From Eubacteriales bacterium (GTDB lineage: Bacteria > Bacillota > Clostridia > Lachnospirales > Lachnospiraceae), in the NCBI GenBank assembly GCA_030524585.1, contig JAUNGJ010000022.1, positions 4,718 through 43,036 of the forward strand: a DNA stretch of 38,319 nt. Reading direction: 5' to 3'. Below, in pieces: positions 24,350 through 32,034 of the stretch (its first letter is position 1; each line of letters starts with the position of its first letter). A program made the position numbers and the translations under genes. Under the pieces are notes generated by a model. That model ran no database searches. It was not told where the DNA came from and saw only the letters and a program-made list of their open reading frames with translations.

Positions 24350-26011
24350 AGAACGCCGTCCCGGCTTCTGCTCTGCCACATACCTTCCCGCCAGCATTCC
24401 CATGGTCTGTGCCATGGCAATGCTCTCTCCCGGCAGAGAGGATGTATACTGGAATCCAAACCTGCAGCCGCTGCTGTTTCCGGTGGCAAAAAGTCCCTCC
24501 ATCGGCTCATATTCATCATCCAGCACCTGCTGATTTTCATCGATCAGCAGCCCGCTCATTGTCACCAAAAGCTTAAAGGACTGACCGATGGGATGATGGC
24601 TGTCCTTTAGCTGTCCCATGGCGTAAAAGGGCGGCTGCTTAATCTCGTGCAAAAGCGCCTTTTCTTTTCCGAAATCCGGATCTTTTCCCTTTCTGCACAA
24701 TTCATTGTATCGTTCCACCGTTGCCAGAAATTGATTTCTGCAGGCCTGATCCTCAAACATATACTCTGCAAGCTGCTCTATGGTATCGGCGGCATAAAGC
24801 ACACGAACCGGTCTGGTATCCTCCGCTTCACTGCCCTTGACCGGAGTAATGGCGTAGCCCTCTCTTCCTGCTTCTCTGGCTCTCTGAAGCTGCCGGTCTA
24901 ACTTCGCCATCCGTTCCCCGTCACAGTAATCAATCACCGCATGACAGGGTGTCTGGTAAGTAAGCTCTTCCCTAATATTGTCGTCAAATATGCCATAAAG
25001 CATACCGTTTGGCTGCTTTGCCCCTGCAAGCGCTGCCAGAATATGGGTTCCAAACCCTTCATTGGAATAGCGTTTCCCGTACTTGTTGACACGAAGCACT
25101 GCCGCCGAGCCGGTAACATCGAATCCCGGAAGAGAATAGTTTCCCCCGGTTGCGCAGTGGGAGCGGGGTTCAAGCCTTCCGCCTGCCCATACGCCCATCT
25201 GAATACCGCTTCCGTCCCAGCCATGTCCCAGCCAATCCGAATCATTGTCCACCAGATCCGCCGCCTCTGTCAGCAGGTCAATGCACATCTGTCTGTTCCG
25301 GCTATAGTCTCCTGCCGCAATGATCACACCTTTGGATGCTTTGATGCGTATAAAGCTGCCATCCTTTTTCTCAGCCACCACTCCGCTGATCCTTGCGCCG
25401 TCCTTTAACAGTTCTCTGGCCCTGGTCTCAAAATAAAAGACCGCTCCCTGCTTTTCTGCCAGAAGCTGGTTCTTCTTAATTGCTATATTCTGGCCCTTGA
25501 CCCCCATCATTGCCGTTCCCGGATAAGCATGGATTCCGTTCAGCGTCTTTGGCATGTTGGGACTTGGCTTCTGGATGCGGGGATAAATCGCCGCCCGCTC
25601 CTCCTGAGACAAGGGTTCGATAAACCAATCAAAGCAGGCGCCGCAGTTTTCGGCAAACTTGCGGATCAGCCGGTAATTGGAACGGTTATTCGTCCGCAGC
25701 TGCCAATCATTGACAAATTCGTCCACATCCACTTCCGCCACTCCCTGGGACGCCTGCCACTTAGAATTGATATGTCCAATCTCACCCACCCCAAGAATAA
25801 ATTGATTCTCTCTTTCCTGCTGTTCGATAACCACAACCTTTACGCCTGCTTTCTCACTTGCGGCTCTCGCCGCACAGGTGCCCGCCTGTCCCGCTCCGAT
25901 GATCACCACATCCGCTTCAACGGTTTCCTTAATCTGGTCCTCCTTAACACTTTCCGGCTTCTTCATCCATCCAAAGGCCTCCGGCCTGTTTATTTTATCT
26001 GCCGCCTGCAT
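24344..26011 (-). CDS. FAD-dependent oxidoreductase, fumarate-reductase flavoprotein-like
   Basis: A 555-residue flavoprotein of the FAD-binding-2 (fumarate reductase/urocanate reductase) type. The FAD motif V-I-I-G-A-G-Q-A-G-T-C-A lies near residues 35-46. A C-terminal G-L-F-A-T-G-N-S-S-G-C-R-F-G segment near 510-523 closes the FAD site. No FMN-binding domain, haem motif or signal peptide is seen, so the enzyme is cytosolic and its electron donor is unknown. The frame extends to an ATG at 26092, but the ATG at 26011 follows GGGAGGG with proper spacing. It is the last gene of the FMN-riboswitch/SirTM run, 97 bases after the sirtuin gene. Its substrate cannot be named. Confidence 0.85.
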   Translation of the reverse strand: MQAADKINRPEAFGWMKKPESVKEDQIKETVEADVVIIGAGQAGTCAARAASEKAGVKVVVIEQQERENQFILGVGEIGHINSKWQASQGVAEVDVDEFVNDWQLRTNNRSNYRLIRKFAENCGACFDWFIEPLSQEERAAIYPRIQKPSPNMPKTLNGIHAYPGTAMMGVKGQNIAIKKNQLLAEKQGAVFYFETRARELLKDGARISGVVAEKKDGSFIRIKASKGVIIAAGDYSRNRQMCIDLLTEAADLVDNDSDWLGHGWDGSGIQMGVWAGGRLEPRSHCATGGNYSLPGFDVTGSAAVLRVNKYGKRYSNEGFGTHILAALAGAKQPNGMLYGIFDDNIREELTYQTPCHAVIDYCDGERMAKLDRQLQRAREAGREGYAITPVKGSEAEDTRPVRVLYAADTIEQLAEYMFEDQACRNQFLATVERYNELCRKGKDPDFGKEKALLHEIKQPPFYAMGQLKDSHHPIGQSFKLLVTMSGLLIDENQQVLDDEYEPMEGLFATGNSSGCRFGFQYTSSLPGESIAMAQTMGMLAGRYVAEQKPGRRSL

Positions 26012-26108
26012 ATGAATCCCTCCCAATTGCTGGATGCAATAATAAGATATATCCTCTCCTCCATAAGCTCTGCCATCCTCCGTTTCTCCCAAAGATACTG
26101 TCAGCCAG

Positions 26109-27023
26109 CTACGCTCCTGCCCTGACTTTCGCCGCTATATCCTTGATGCTGCCTTCCATATCCGCATTGATTCCAATGGCCCGCTTTCCAAGGCTTCTTG
26201 GCACGATTGCCTCATCTAAATTCAGACGGACCAGCGTCATATTCTTTTTCTTAGCCGCCAGATGCTCAAAGGGAAACCTTACGATAATCGGTGTATTAAA
26301 GCCAATTCCCAGCTCAAGCAGCACGGTCTTCTTCTCCTCGCACTCCGTCAGGAATCTGCCGAAGTTTTCCTCTGCCTGGTGCCATGCCTCATCTTCAACA
26401 AAATACTGGTCACATCTTAAGTTCATATTCATCCGTCCGCCGCATACAGGACATCTGGGAACCAGATACGACGGTATCAGGCAGTCCTCTCTTTCCTGAT
26501 GCATCTGAAGCATCAGCTCTTCATCGTCATACACTTTCTTATGACATCCCTTCCGGCACTGGATATAGCCATAGTCACCCTGAGTCGCAAAAATATGGTC
26601 TTCCCCAAAGCCAGCCTTGTAAAACTGATGATCCGCATTAGTGGTAAGCACAAAATAAGACTTCTCCTTTACCAGTTCATATAAGATCCTGTAGAGCTCC
26701 AGTGCCTCAGGCTCTATCCGGTTCACATACACATGCTTGGACCAGTAGCCCCATCTTGCCTCTTCGCTGGGGAAAGGATAGAAACCTGCACTGTACATAT
26801 CCGTCATGCCATACTTCTCAATAAACTCCGGAAAAAGCTCCTCAAACCGCTTCCCGCCGTAAGTAAGCCCTGCCGCCGCTGAAAGGCCTGCACCCGCTCC
26901 GATCAGAATATAGTCCGCTTCCCGGATCGCTTCTGCCGCCTGTGCAATCTGCTCCTGATATTCCGTTTCCTGAAAAATATAATCTCTTGCGGGTATTCCG
27001 CACAAAAACTTCTGAAATGTCAT
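26109..27023 (-). CDS. SirTM-type sirtuin, protein ADP-ribosyltransferase
   Basis: A NAD-dependent sirtuin-fold protein of 304 residues. The NAD motif G-A-G-A-G-L-S-A-A-A-G-L is near residues 40-51, the catalytic region T-T-N-A-D-H-Q-F near 127-134, and Q-G-D-Y-G-Y-I-Q-C near 147-155. A C-x-x-C (C-P-V-C) near 190 completes a zinc site. The T-T-N-x-D-H-Q-F and N-L-R-C-D-x-x-F-V-x-D stretches mark the macrodomain-linked SirTM class, which ADP-ribosylates proteins rather than deacylating them. The start at 27023 follows GGGAGG; an in-frame ATG at 27062 lacks support. The macrodomain gene lies 62 bases upstream, as in known SirTM operons. The lipoylated GcvH-L target and LplA2 ligase genes are not nearby. 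Confidence 0.9.
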   Translation of the reverse strand: MTFQKFLCGIPARDYIFQETEYQEQIAQAAEAIREADYILIGAGAGLSAAAGLTYGGKRFEELFPEFIEKYGMTDMYSAGFYPFPSEEARWGYWSKHVYVNRIEPEALELYRILYELVKEKSYFVLTTNADHQFYKAGFGEDHIFATQGDYGYIQCRKGCHKKVYDDEELMLQMHQEREDCLIPSYLVPRCPVCGGRMNMNLRCDQYFVEDEAWHQAEENFGRFLTECEEKKTVLLELGIGFNTPIIVRFPFEHLAAKKKNMTLVRLNLDEAIVPRSLGKRAIGINADMEGSIKDIAAKVRAGA

Positions 27024-27085
27024 ATACCTGTTCCTCCCAAATATCGTTTTCCGAAACGCCATATTTTTCCTTCTCTCTCCTCAAA

Positions 27086-27910
27086 TTAACGCAAAAGACT
27101 CTCGTAAATCTCTTTATCAAAATCTTTAAACACATTAAAGATCACCCGGTCAAAGGCATCTTCCTTCACGTCCAGATATTCCGATACAGTATCTGCCGCA
27201 ATCCTGGCCGCTTCATCGTTTGGGAAATGAAATACTCCCGTTGAGATACAGCAGAATGCCACGCTTCTGATACCATGCTTTACACAGCATTCCAGAATAT
27301 TTTCATAGCATTTTTTCAGATCATTTCGGTGTCTGTCCTTTAAACGCCCTTCCACGATCGGCCCCACCGTATGGATCACATTTTCTGCCGGAAGGTTGTA
27401 CCCTTCAGTAAGAAAGGCTTCTCCCGTAGGTTCCTCATAATCCCTTCCATATCTGATCCGCATATGGTTCATATACCTGTTGCATGCGGATCGAAGCTCT
27501 ACCCCCGCAAAGGTGTGGATACAGTTATCAATACATGTATGCATCGGCACAAAGCATCCCAGCATCTGGGAATTGGCCGCATTTACAATTGCTCCCACTT
27601 CCAGCCTGGTAATATCTCCCTGCCAGACAGAAAGCTTATCCCTATGCCGGTGTTTGCTGTTCTGAGTCTCTGCTATGGTCCGTATTTCCGCAAGAGTAAC
27701 GATCCCTTTTTCCCTTGCCCGCTCCTGAAGGTAATCATCCTGCACCCGAAGGATTTCTTCCTCCATCTCGCCGGGCATGCGGATATTCATAAGGGACCGC
27801 AGTACCGCGCGTTTTTCCTCCGGATCCCGGGAAACTTCCATATCTTTATATCTGACAGAATCCTCCTTAAATTTTTCTACAAGATAATCCAGTCTTTCTT
27901 CCTGATTCAT
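27086..27910 (-). CDS. zinc-type macrodomain ADP-ribosyl hydrolase
   Basis: A 274-residue protein with an N-terminal helical part (about 1-88) and a macrodomain (about 90-270). Macrodomain motifs are W-Q-G-D-I-T near 94-99, I-V-N-A-A-N-S near 107-113 and S-V-A-F-C-C-I-S-T-G-V-F near 220-231. The segment G-C-F-V-P-M-H-T-C-I-D-N (about 118-129) supplies a Cys-His-Cys set that fits the zinc ligands of zinc-dependent macrodomains linked to SirTM. Such enzymes remove the ADP-ribose added by SirTM. AGGAGC precedes the ATG. The gene comes directly after the ribU remnant and should depend on the same FMN riboswitch unless an internal promoter exists. Confidence 0.92.
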   Translation of the reverse strand: MNQEERLDYLVEKFKEDSVRYKDMEVSRDPEEKRAVLRSLMNIRMPGEMEEEILRVQDDYLQERAREKGIVTLAEIRTIAETQNSKHRHRDKLSVWQGDITRLEVGAIVNAANSQMLGCFVPMHTCIDNCIHTFAGVELRSACNRYMNHMRIRYGRDYEEPTGEAFLTEGYNLPAENVIHTVGPIVEGRLKDRHRNDLKKCYENILECCVKHGIRSVAFCCISTGVFHFPNDEAARIAADTVSEYLDVKEDAFDRVIFNVFKDFDKEIYESLLR

Positions 27911-27921
27911 ATAAAGCGCTC

Positions 27922-28093
27922 CTATCTGAATAATACTTTCTTTAATCTCTTATATACCAAAAATGTAATAACCGATACAACCCCGTATTTAAAAAGATTA
28001 AATGGCATCACCGCAAAAAGCATCATGGTAAACAGATCTGTGATCCTGGAATTTTCCGCTTTTCTTTGTCATTTCTCCATTTTGTGTGTACAT
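27922..28093 (-). pseudogene. remnant of riboflavin transporter ribU with internal deletion
   Basis: Between the FMN riboswitch and the macrodomain gene the expected ribU is reduced to a scrap. A GGAGG-preceded ATG at 28093 opens a frame of only 31 codons. In another frame the sequence encodes the recognisable C-terminal end of an ECF riboflavin S component, including M-P-F-N-L-F-K-Y-G-V-V-S-V-I-T-F-L-V-Y-K, stopping at 27922. Functional RibU is about 180-200 residues, so some 140 codons are missing and the ends are out of frame. A simple assembly error is possible, but the short, clean join looks like a real deletion. The organism would need another source of riboflavin. Confidence 0.75.
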
Positions 28094-28121
28094 TTCATTT
28101 CCTCCATTTTCAAATATTATG

Positions 28122-28154
28122 ATAAAAGCCCTAAGATGAATCCATCCAGGGCTT
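28122..28154 (-). terminator. terminator hairpin of the FMN riboswitch
   Basis: Arms AAGCCCT (28126-28132) and AGGGCTT (28148-28154), with an inner GATG/CATC pairing, form a hairpin. On the minus strand a short T-rich stretch follows. It lies just after the FMN aptamer and before the ribU remnant, as expected of a transcription-terminating expression platform. Confidence 0.65.
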
Positions 28155-28180
28155 AATATCACATATCTGAAAGTATCCAT

Positions 28181-28325
28181 CTTCTCTCATCCGGACTATT
28201 GTCAAGAGGCCGTATCACTTACCTCTTCACATGCTTAAGCAACCGTCGGTTCCGGAATCTCACCGGATCATGCTTTCGCTTGCGGACTATACCGCCGATT
28301 GGGAATTTCACCCTGCCTTGAAGAT
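28181..28325 (-). ncRNA. FMN riboswitch (RFN element)
   Basis: On the minus strand the conserved blocks appear in order: A-T-C-T-T-C-A-A-G-G-C-A-G-G-G-T-G-A-A-A-T-T-C-C-C, G-G-C-G-G-T-A, A-G-T-C-C-G-C, C-C-G-G-T-G-A-G-A-T-T-C-C-G-G, A-C-C-G-A-C-G-G-T and A-G-T-C-C-G-G-A-T-G-A-G-A-G-A-A-G. This is a complete FMN aptamer; by family knowledge FMN binding switches expression off. A variable arm with paired A-A-G-A-G-G and C-C-T-C-T-T is present. Downstream genes are the ribU remnant, the macrodomain hydrolase, SirTM and the FAD oxidoreductase. Confidence 0.97.
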
Positions 28326-28332
28326 AAATTGT

Positions 28333-28338
28333 ATTATA
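28333..28338 (-). promoter_or_regulatory. -10 box for the FMN-riboswitch transcript
   Basis: TATAAT on the minus strand lies just before the aptamer, in the short gap after the PPOX-family stop codon at 28353. The -35 position is weak (GAGTTT) and overlaps the end of that gene. Read-through from the PPOX gene is the alternative source of transcription. Confidence 0.4.
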
Positions 28339-28352
28339 TTCTGCCGCTATGC

Positions 28353-28748
28353 TTAAAACTCATAGGGCGGATTTCCTGAGAAATCTGCAATTACACCATG
28401 AGCATCCTCAAGATAGAACACCTCGAATGCCGGATTATCTGCCGTCTCATAGTTGCCCTTTACGATTGGATTCTCAAGCGCTGCTTCCTTGATTGCTTTA
28501 TCATCTACAAACACAGCTTTTCCGCTGAGACGAATCCACTGAAATTCCGGCGAAGATACGCTGATCTGAACATACGGATTAGCCTGCAGCTCCTTGTAAA
28601 CGTCTTTGAAATTACCTGTATTGAACCAAAGCTTGCCATCCTTCTCAAAACTGAACATGAACGGGCGGCACTTTGCCTTGCCATCCAGACTTACGGTTGC
28701 AAGATACTGTACCGGGTTTGCTGTTAAAAACTCTGATACTTTACTCAT
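28353..28748 (-). CDS. pyridoxamine 5'-phosphate oxidase family (FMN split-barrel) protein
   Basis: A small flavin-binding split-barrel protein of 131 residues. It has the family features L-A-T-V-S-L-D-G-K-A-K-C-R-P near residues 17-30, G-K-L-W-F-N-T-G near 39-46, and W-I-R-L-S-G-K-A-V-F near 71-80. Members bind FMN or F420 and act in redox or flavin chemistry; the reaction here is unknown. Two ATGs are possible. The one at 28748 is spaced correctly from AGGAGG, while that at 28754 lies only two bases from it, so I use 28748. Its promoter is covered by operators shared with the divergent Rrf2 gene. Confidence 0.88.
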   Translation of the reverse strand: MSKVSEFLTANPVQYLATVSLDGKAKCRPFMFSFEKDGKLWFNTGNFKDVYKELQANPYVQISVSSPEFQWIRLSGKAVFVDDKAIKEAALENPIVKGNYETADNPAFEVFYLEDAHGVIADFSGNPPYEF

Positions 28749-28814
28749 TTTCATTTACCTCCTGGGCTTTTAAGATCGATTTACCCACAGAAGAATCCTC
28801 TATTCTCATCTGTG

Positions 28815-28933
28815 TTGTAATCTTGTTCGTTACAATTAGGTTTATATCACATTCTTGTTGTAATGTCAATGATTACAACAAAAATTTAAAATTTGTTGTA
28901 ATTCTTGTTTTTACAGCTTACAGATGATAAAAT
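28815..28933. promoter_or_regulatory. divergent promoters with three matched operators for the Rrf2 regulator
   Basis: Three sites share the design TTGTAA-N9-TTACA(A/G): 28815-28835, 28858-28878 (extended to ten-base arms, 28855-28881) and 28896-28916. On the minus strand TTGACA (28864-28869) and TATAAA (28841-28846), 17 apart, drive the PPOX-family gene. The second site covers that -35 and the first lies just past its -10. On the plus strand TTGTTT (28905-28910) and TAAAAT (28928-28933), 17 apart, drive the Rrf2 gene, with the third site over its -35. The placement fits repression of both genes by the Rrf2 protein. Confidence 0.75.
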
Positions 28934-28960
28934 ATTTCAATAAAATGGAGGATTTCAGAT

Positions 28961-29395
28961 ATGCAGTATTCATCACGTTTTACGATTGCAATTCATATAT
29001 TACTTTGCATTGACCAGTTTTCAGAAGAACAGAAGGTTACTTCCACTTTCCTTGCGGGAAGCATTGGAGTAAATCCGGTTATTGTTCGAAATGTACTTCT
29101 CAGGCTGCAGGATGCAAAGCTTATAATAACCGCCGCGGGCGTCGGCGGCTCAAAGCTCGCCAAAGATCCTGCTGATATTACGATGCTTGATATTTTTAAG
29201 GCAGTAGAGGATTCCAACGAGATCCTCTTTCATTTTCATGAAAATCCAAACCCGGAATGTCAGGTGGGCAGAACGATCCATGCCGTATTAGACGATAAGC
29301 TGATGCTAATCCAGAAGGCGATGGAAAGCAGTATGAACTCAGTTACCCTGCAATCCATCATTGAAGATATGAAAAAGAAGCAGCGGGAATACTAG
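28961..29395 (+). CDS. Rrf2 family transcriptional regulator
   Basis: A winged-helix DNA-binding protein of 144 residues. It begins with S-S-R-F-T-I-A-I-H-I-L and a helix-turn-helix (about 25-50) of Rrf2 type, containing F-L-A-G-S-I-G-V-N-P-V-I-V-R. The wing segment A-G-V-G-G-S-K-L-A-K (about 63-72) is characteristic. The iron-sulfur cysteine trio of IscR/NsrR is absent; only one Cys (in N-P-E-C-Q) is seen, so this is likely the YwnA/CymR-like non-cluster group, sensing thiols or another ligand. GGAGG precedes the ATG. The intergenic operators argue for autoregulation and control of the PPOX-family gene. Confidence 0.93.
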   Translation: MQYSSRFTIAIHILLCIDQFSEEQKVTSTFLAGSIGVNPVIVRNVLLRLQDAKLIITAAGVGGSKLAKDPADITMLDIFKAVEDSNEILFHFHENPNPECQVGRTIHAVLDDKLMLIQKAMESSMNSVTLQSIIEDMKKKQREY

Positions 29396-29454
29396 CTTCC
29401 ATATATCTTTTCTGCCGAATAGTTTATCCGAAGCTTCCATCACCCTACTCCCTT

Positions 29455-30639
29455 TTAACGGAAAGATTTCTCATAAATTGCAGCCGTATCTTCCACACTC
29501 AGCTCTACCCGGTCAGCCGCATATAGTCCGCCCATGGTATCCTTTGCCTTGGCGGCCATTTCCAGGAACTCTTCAGACTTAAAACCATAATCGGACATCT
29601 TCAGCTCATCCACACCGCACGCCTTCTGCAGGTCAGCAAGCGCCCGTACAAAATCCATCGGCTCAGAAGCATCCTCTTTTCCCAGGGCCTTTGCCATGCG
29701 GACGAACCGGTCATCGCAGGCATGCTTCCTGATAAAATATCTGTAATATTCCAGACTGATCATGATCAGCCCTGCGCCGTGGGGAAGATTCGGATGCATG
29801 GCAGACATGGCATGCTCCATCGAATGCTCACTGCTGCACGCACTCAGCTCCATCACATGACCGGACAGCGTATTTGCAAACGCCAAATGCTCTCTGGCTT
29901 CCATATCATTCCCATCTTTCACTGCGCGGGCAAGATATTTGCCCACATTTTCAATCGCTGTCAGCGCAAACATATCGCTCATCAAATTGGCAGGGCTGGT
30001 AATGTAACACTCCGTACTGTGAAACAGTGCGTCAAACCCCTGATAGGCAGTAAATTGAGGCGGAACCGTAGTCATAAGCTCCGGGTCAACGATTGCCAGC
30101 ACCGGATGGCTCGCCTCTGCACCGCCAAGCCCAATCTTCTCACCATATTTTTCATGGTTGACTACGCCCCAGGCATCCACCTCGGAACCTGTTCCTGCTG
30201 TGGTTGTAATAGCTACCACCGGCACCGGCGTTTCGGTATAAACCTTACCGCCGCCGTGGCCGCCAAATGCATAATCCCACACATCTCCCGGATTCGTTGC
30301 CATGATTGCAATGATCTTCGATGCGTCCATTACACTTCCGCCCCCAAGGGCAACAATAAAATCACACTGATTCTCCTTCACAAAAGCGGCTCCTTCCATA
30401 ATGGTGCCTGCCAGGGGATTGGACTGCACCTTATCAAATACAACCGCTTCGATCCCTGCGCCGGCAAGCTGCTTCTTTGTCCTTTCCAGGGCCCCGTTTG
30501 CACGCGTGGATTTCCCGTTTGAGATAACAATGGCCGCTTTCTTTCCCAAATTCAGCTTTTTCAGATTCTCACCCAACTCGTTCAGGCGTCCTGCTCCAAA
30601 GCATACTCTTGTGGGCTGATAAAAATTGTAACTCATCAT
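29455..30639 (-). CDS. iron-containing alcohol dehydrogenase
   Basis: A group III, metal-dependent NAD(P)-linked alcohol dehydrogenase of 394 residues. The dinucleotide motif G-G-G-S-V-M-D-A-S-K lies near residues 99-108. The metal ligands fall in G-F-D-A-L-F-H near 200-206 and in H-S-M-E-H-A-M-S-A-M-H-P-N-L-P-H-G near 270-286. The length matches the butanol/propanediol dehydrogenase group. The alcohol or aldehyde substrate is not determinable. AGGAGG lies before two adjacent ATGs; either could be the start. The cupin gene ends nine bases upstream on the same strand, so the two form an operon. Confidence 0.94.
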   Translation of the reverse strand: MMSYNFYQPTRVCFGAGRLNELGENLKKLNLGKKAAIVISNGKSTRANGALERTKKQLAGAGIEAVVFDKVQSNPLAGTIMEGAAFVKENQCDFIVALGGGSVMDASKIIAIMATNPGDVWDYAFGGHGGGKVYTETPVPVVAITTTAGTGSEVDAWGVVNHEKYGEKIGLGGAEASHPVLAIVDPELMTTVPPQFTAYQGFDALFHSTECYITSPANLMSDMFALTAIENVGKYLARAVKDGNDMEAREHLAFANTLSGHVMELSACSSEHSMEHAMSAMHPNLPHGAGLIMISLEYYRYFIRKHACDDRFVRMAKALGKEDASEPMDFVRALADLQKACGVDELKMSDYGFKSEEFLEMAAKAKDTMGGLYAADRVELSVEDTAAIYEKSFR

Positions 30640-30648
30640 ACCTTCCTC

Positions 30649-31074
30649 CTATCTCAATCGTTTATATTCCTCATCTGAAACCGCCTCCAGCCATTCATTG
30701 GAAGTCTCCTCTCCGGGAACCTCAACTGCCAGATGCTGAAACCAACTGTCATTCGCCGCTCCATGCCAGTGCTTTACCTCCGGCGGGATACTGACCACAT
30801 CGCCCGCATGCAGTTCCCGGGCTTCTTTTCCCCATTCCTGATAATATCCTCTGCCGCCGGTAACCAACAAAATCTGTCCTCCGCCTGATTTGGCATGGTG
30901 AATGTGCCAGTTATTCCGGCAGCCCGGCTCGAATGTCACGTTGCCAATTCCCACGCCCTCCGTCGTCAGCATCTTTAAATAGCTTTCTCCTGTAAAGAAC
31001 TGTCCGTAGGGATTTATCTCTCCCATATCAAATACAGCTCCGCCTAAGTCCTGTTTCATCTTTTCTGTATCCAT
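30649..31074 (-). CDS. cupin domain protein
   Basis: A single-domain cupin of 141 residues. Motif 1 reads G-C-R-N-N-W-H-I-H-H near residues 53-62, giving metal-ligand histidines. Motif 2, G-D-V-V-S-I-P-P-E-V-K-H-W-H-G, is near 93-107. Such proteins, often beside alcohol dehydrogenases in Firmicutes, are annotated as carboxymuconolactone-type or general cupins; the reaction is unknown. The frame extends to an ATG at 31152, but the ATG at 31074 follows CAGGAGG with proper spacing and so is chosen. It heads the operon with the alcohol dehydrogenase. Confidence 0.88.
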   Translation of the reverse strand: MDTEKMKQDLGGAVFDMGEINPYGQFFTGESYLKMLTTEGVGIGNVTFEPGCRNNWHIHHAKSGGGQILLVTGGRGYYQEWGKEARELHAGDVVSIPPEVKHWHGAANDSWFQHLAVEVPGEETSNEWLEAVSDEEYKRLR

Positions 31075-31123
31075 GCGTAACGCCTCCTGTTTAAATACAA
31101 TAATTGCCTTTTTGTCTGTATAT

Positions 31124-31152
31124 ATTGTATAACCAGTTGATGATATAGGCAA
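31124..31152 (-). promoter_or_regulatory. promoter of the cupin-alcohol dehydrogenase operon
   Basis: On the minus strand TTGCCT (31147-31152) and TACAAT (31124-31129) are separated by 17 bases, giving a leader of about 45 bases to the cupin ATG. Confidence 0.5.
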
Positions 31153-31271
31153 ATGCTTGGTTTACATTACATAGTATGCTCAGGAGGCATGATTATTTAA
31201 TACATTATGTACGCATTTCAGAGATGCTCTCTACTGCCATTTGATATTTTCTTTTATGTATCTCTGACACT

Positions 31272-32030
31272 TTATATCAGTCCATAAATCAATTTCATTT
31301 TCTGGATAATCTCTTTCAGACTCTGACTTCGTATACCAAACGCTTTCAGATCAATCGCTTCCTTCTCCATAGACGAAAAGAATGTCCCTAACTCTCTCTG
31401 AATTGAAGATGGCGGTATCACCTTAGTGTCAGGCGTCAATAAGATACTTAGACGGAATACATCGTTTTTGTGTTTACGGATATTTTTGCTGTCAACATGC
31501 TCTCCCTGTTCTTTTCGCTCTGTCAGATCCAGCCACGCCTTCGCTTTGAAGGGAATCAGATAGCCTGCATCCAGAATCGGTATATCATTCAGTACGACTT
31601 TCCCTTCCTGAAGGAACTGATAATAGTCAGCATCCATCAAAATAGCTGACAAACTGGATATCTCGTCATCCAATGGCAGAGGAGTCAGCACAGCATCTTC
31701 CGGAAGCTCAATTGCATCGACACGCCCGGAAAACAGTTCGATCATATAAGGATAGTCCCGGCTGGAAGGCTTTGAAAAGCGGTAAAACTGCGGTTCTCCT
31801 GTACTTTTATTCCTGTGTTCATAATCTGCCGCATTTACATACTCCCAAAACCTGCGTCCAAATTCCGGAGTCAGGCTTTCCACGATCAGGACCATATCGA
31901 TGTCTCGTGTTGCCCGAAAATCCAGACCATCCTCGCTCATCAGAAGATCACATGCAGTTCCGCCAATAATTGCATACTGGTCGGTATATTCTGCAAACCA
32001 CCGCCGAAAACTTTCTAATCCTGTTACCAT
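31272..32030 (-). CDS. nucleotidyltransferase, AbiEii-like (putative toxin)
   Basis: A 252-residue protein of the DNA-polymerase-beta-like nucleotidyltransferase superfamily. The core motif Y-A-I-I-G-G-T-A-C-D-L-L (about residues 18-29) is followed by R-A-T-R-D-I-D-M (about 39-46), carrying the metal-binding Asp-x-Asp. Further on there is a helical region with basic residues (about 170-250). This matches AbiEii-type toxins, which transfer nucleotides to RNA, and related uncharacterised proteins. It follows a winged-helix protein gene by only four bases, the order expected for an AbiE-type pair (antitoxin first). Whether it is toxic is inference. Confidence 0.75.
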   Translation of the reverse strand: MVTGLESFRRWFAEYTDQYAIIGGTACDLLMSEDGLDFRATRDIDMVLIVESLTPEFGRRFWEYVNAADYEHRNKSTGEPQFYRFSKPSSRDYPYMIELFSGRVDAIELPEDAVLTPLPLDDEISSLSAILMDADYYQFLQEGKVVLNDIPILDAGYLIPFKAKAWLDLTERKEQGEHVDSKNIRKHKNDVFRLSILLTPDTKVIPPSSIQRELGTFFSSMEKEAIDLKAFGIRSQSLKEIIQKMKLIYGLI

Positions 32031-32034
32031 GCGC

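Noticed and set aside
27998-28180. A 60-codon minus-strand frame after the FMN riboswitch as a leader gene
   Set aside because: Its upstream half lies in the terminator hairpin and has no ribosome binding site; only the part from 28093 has one, and it ends early in the ribU remnant.
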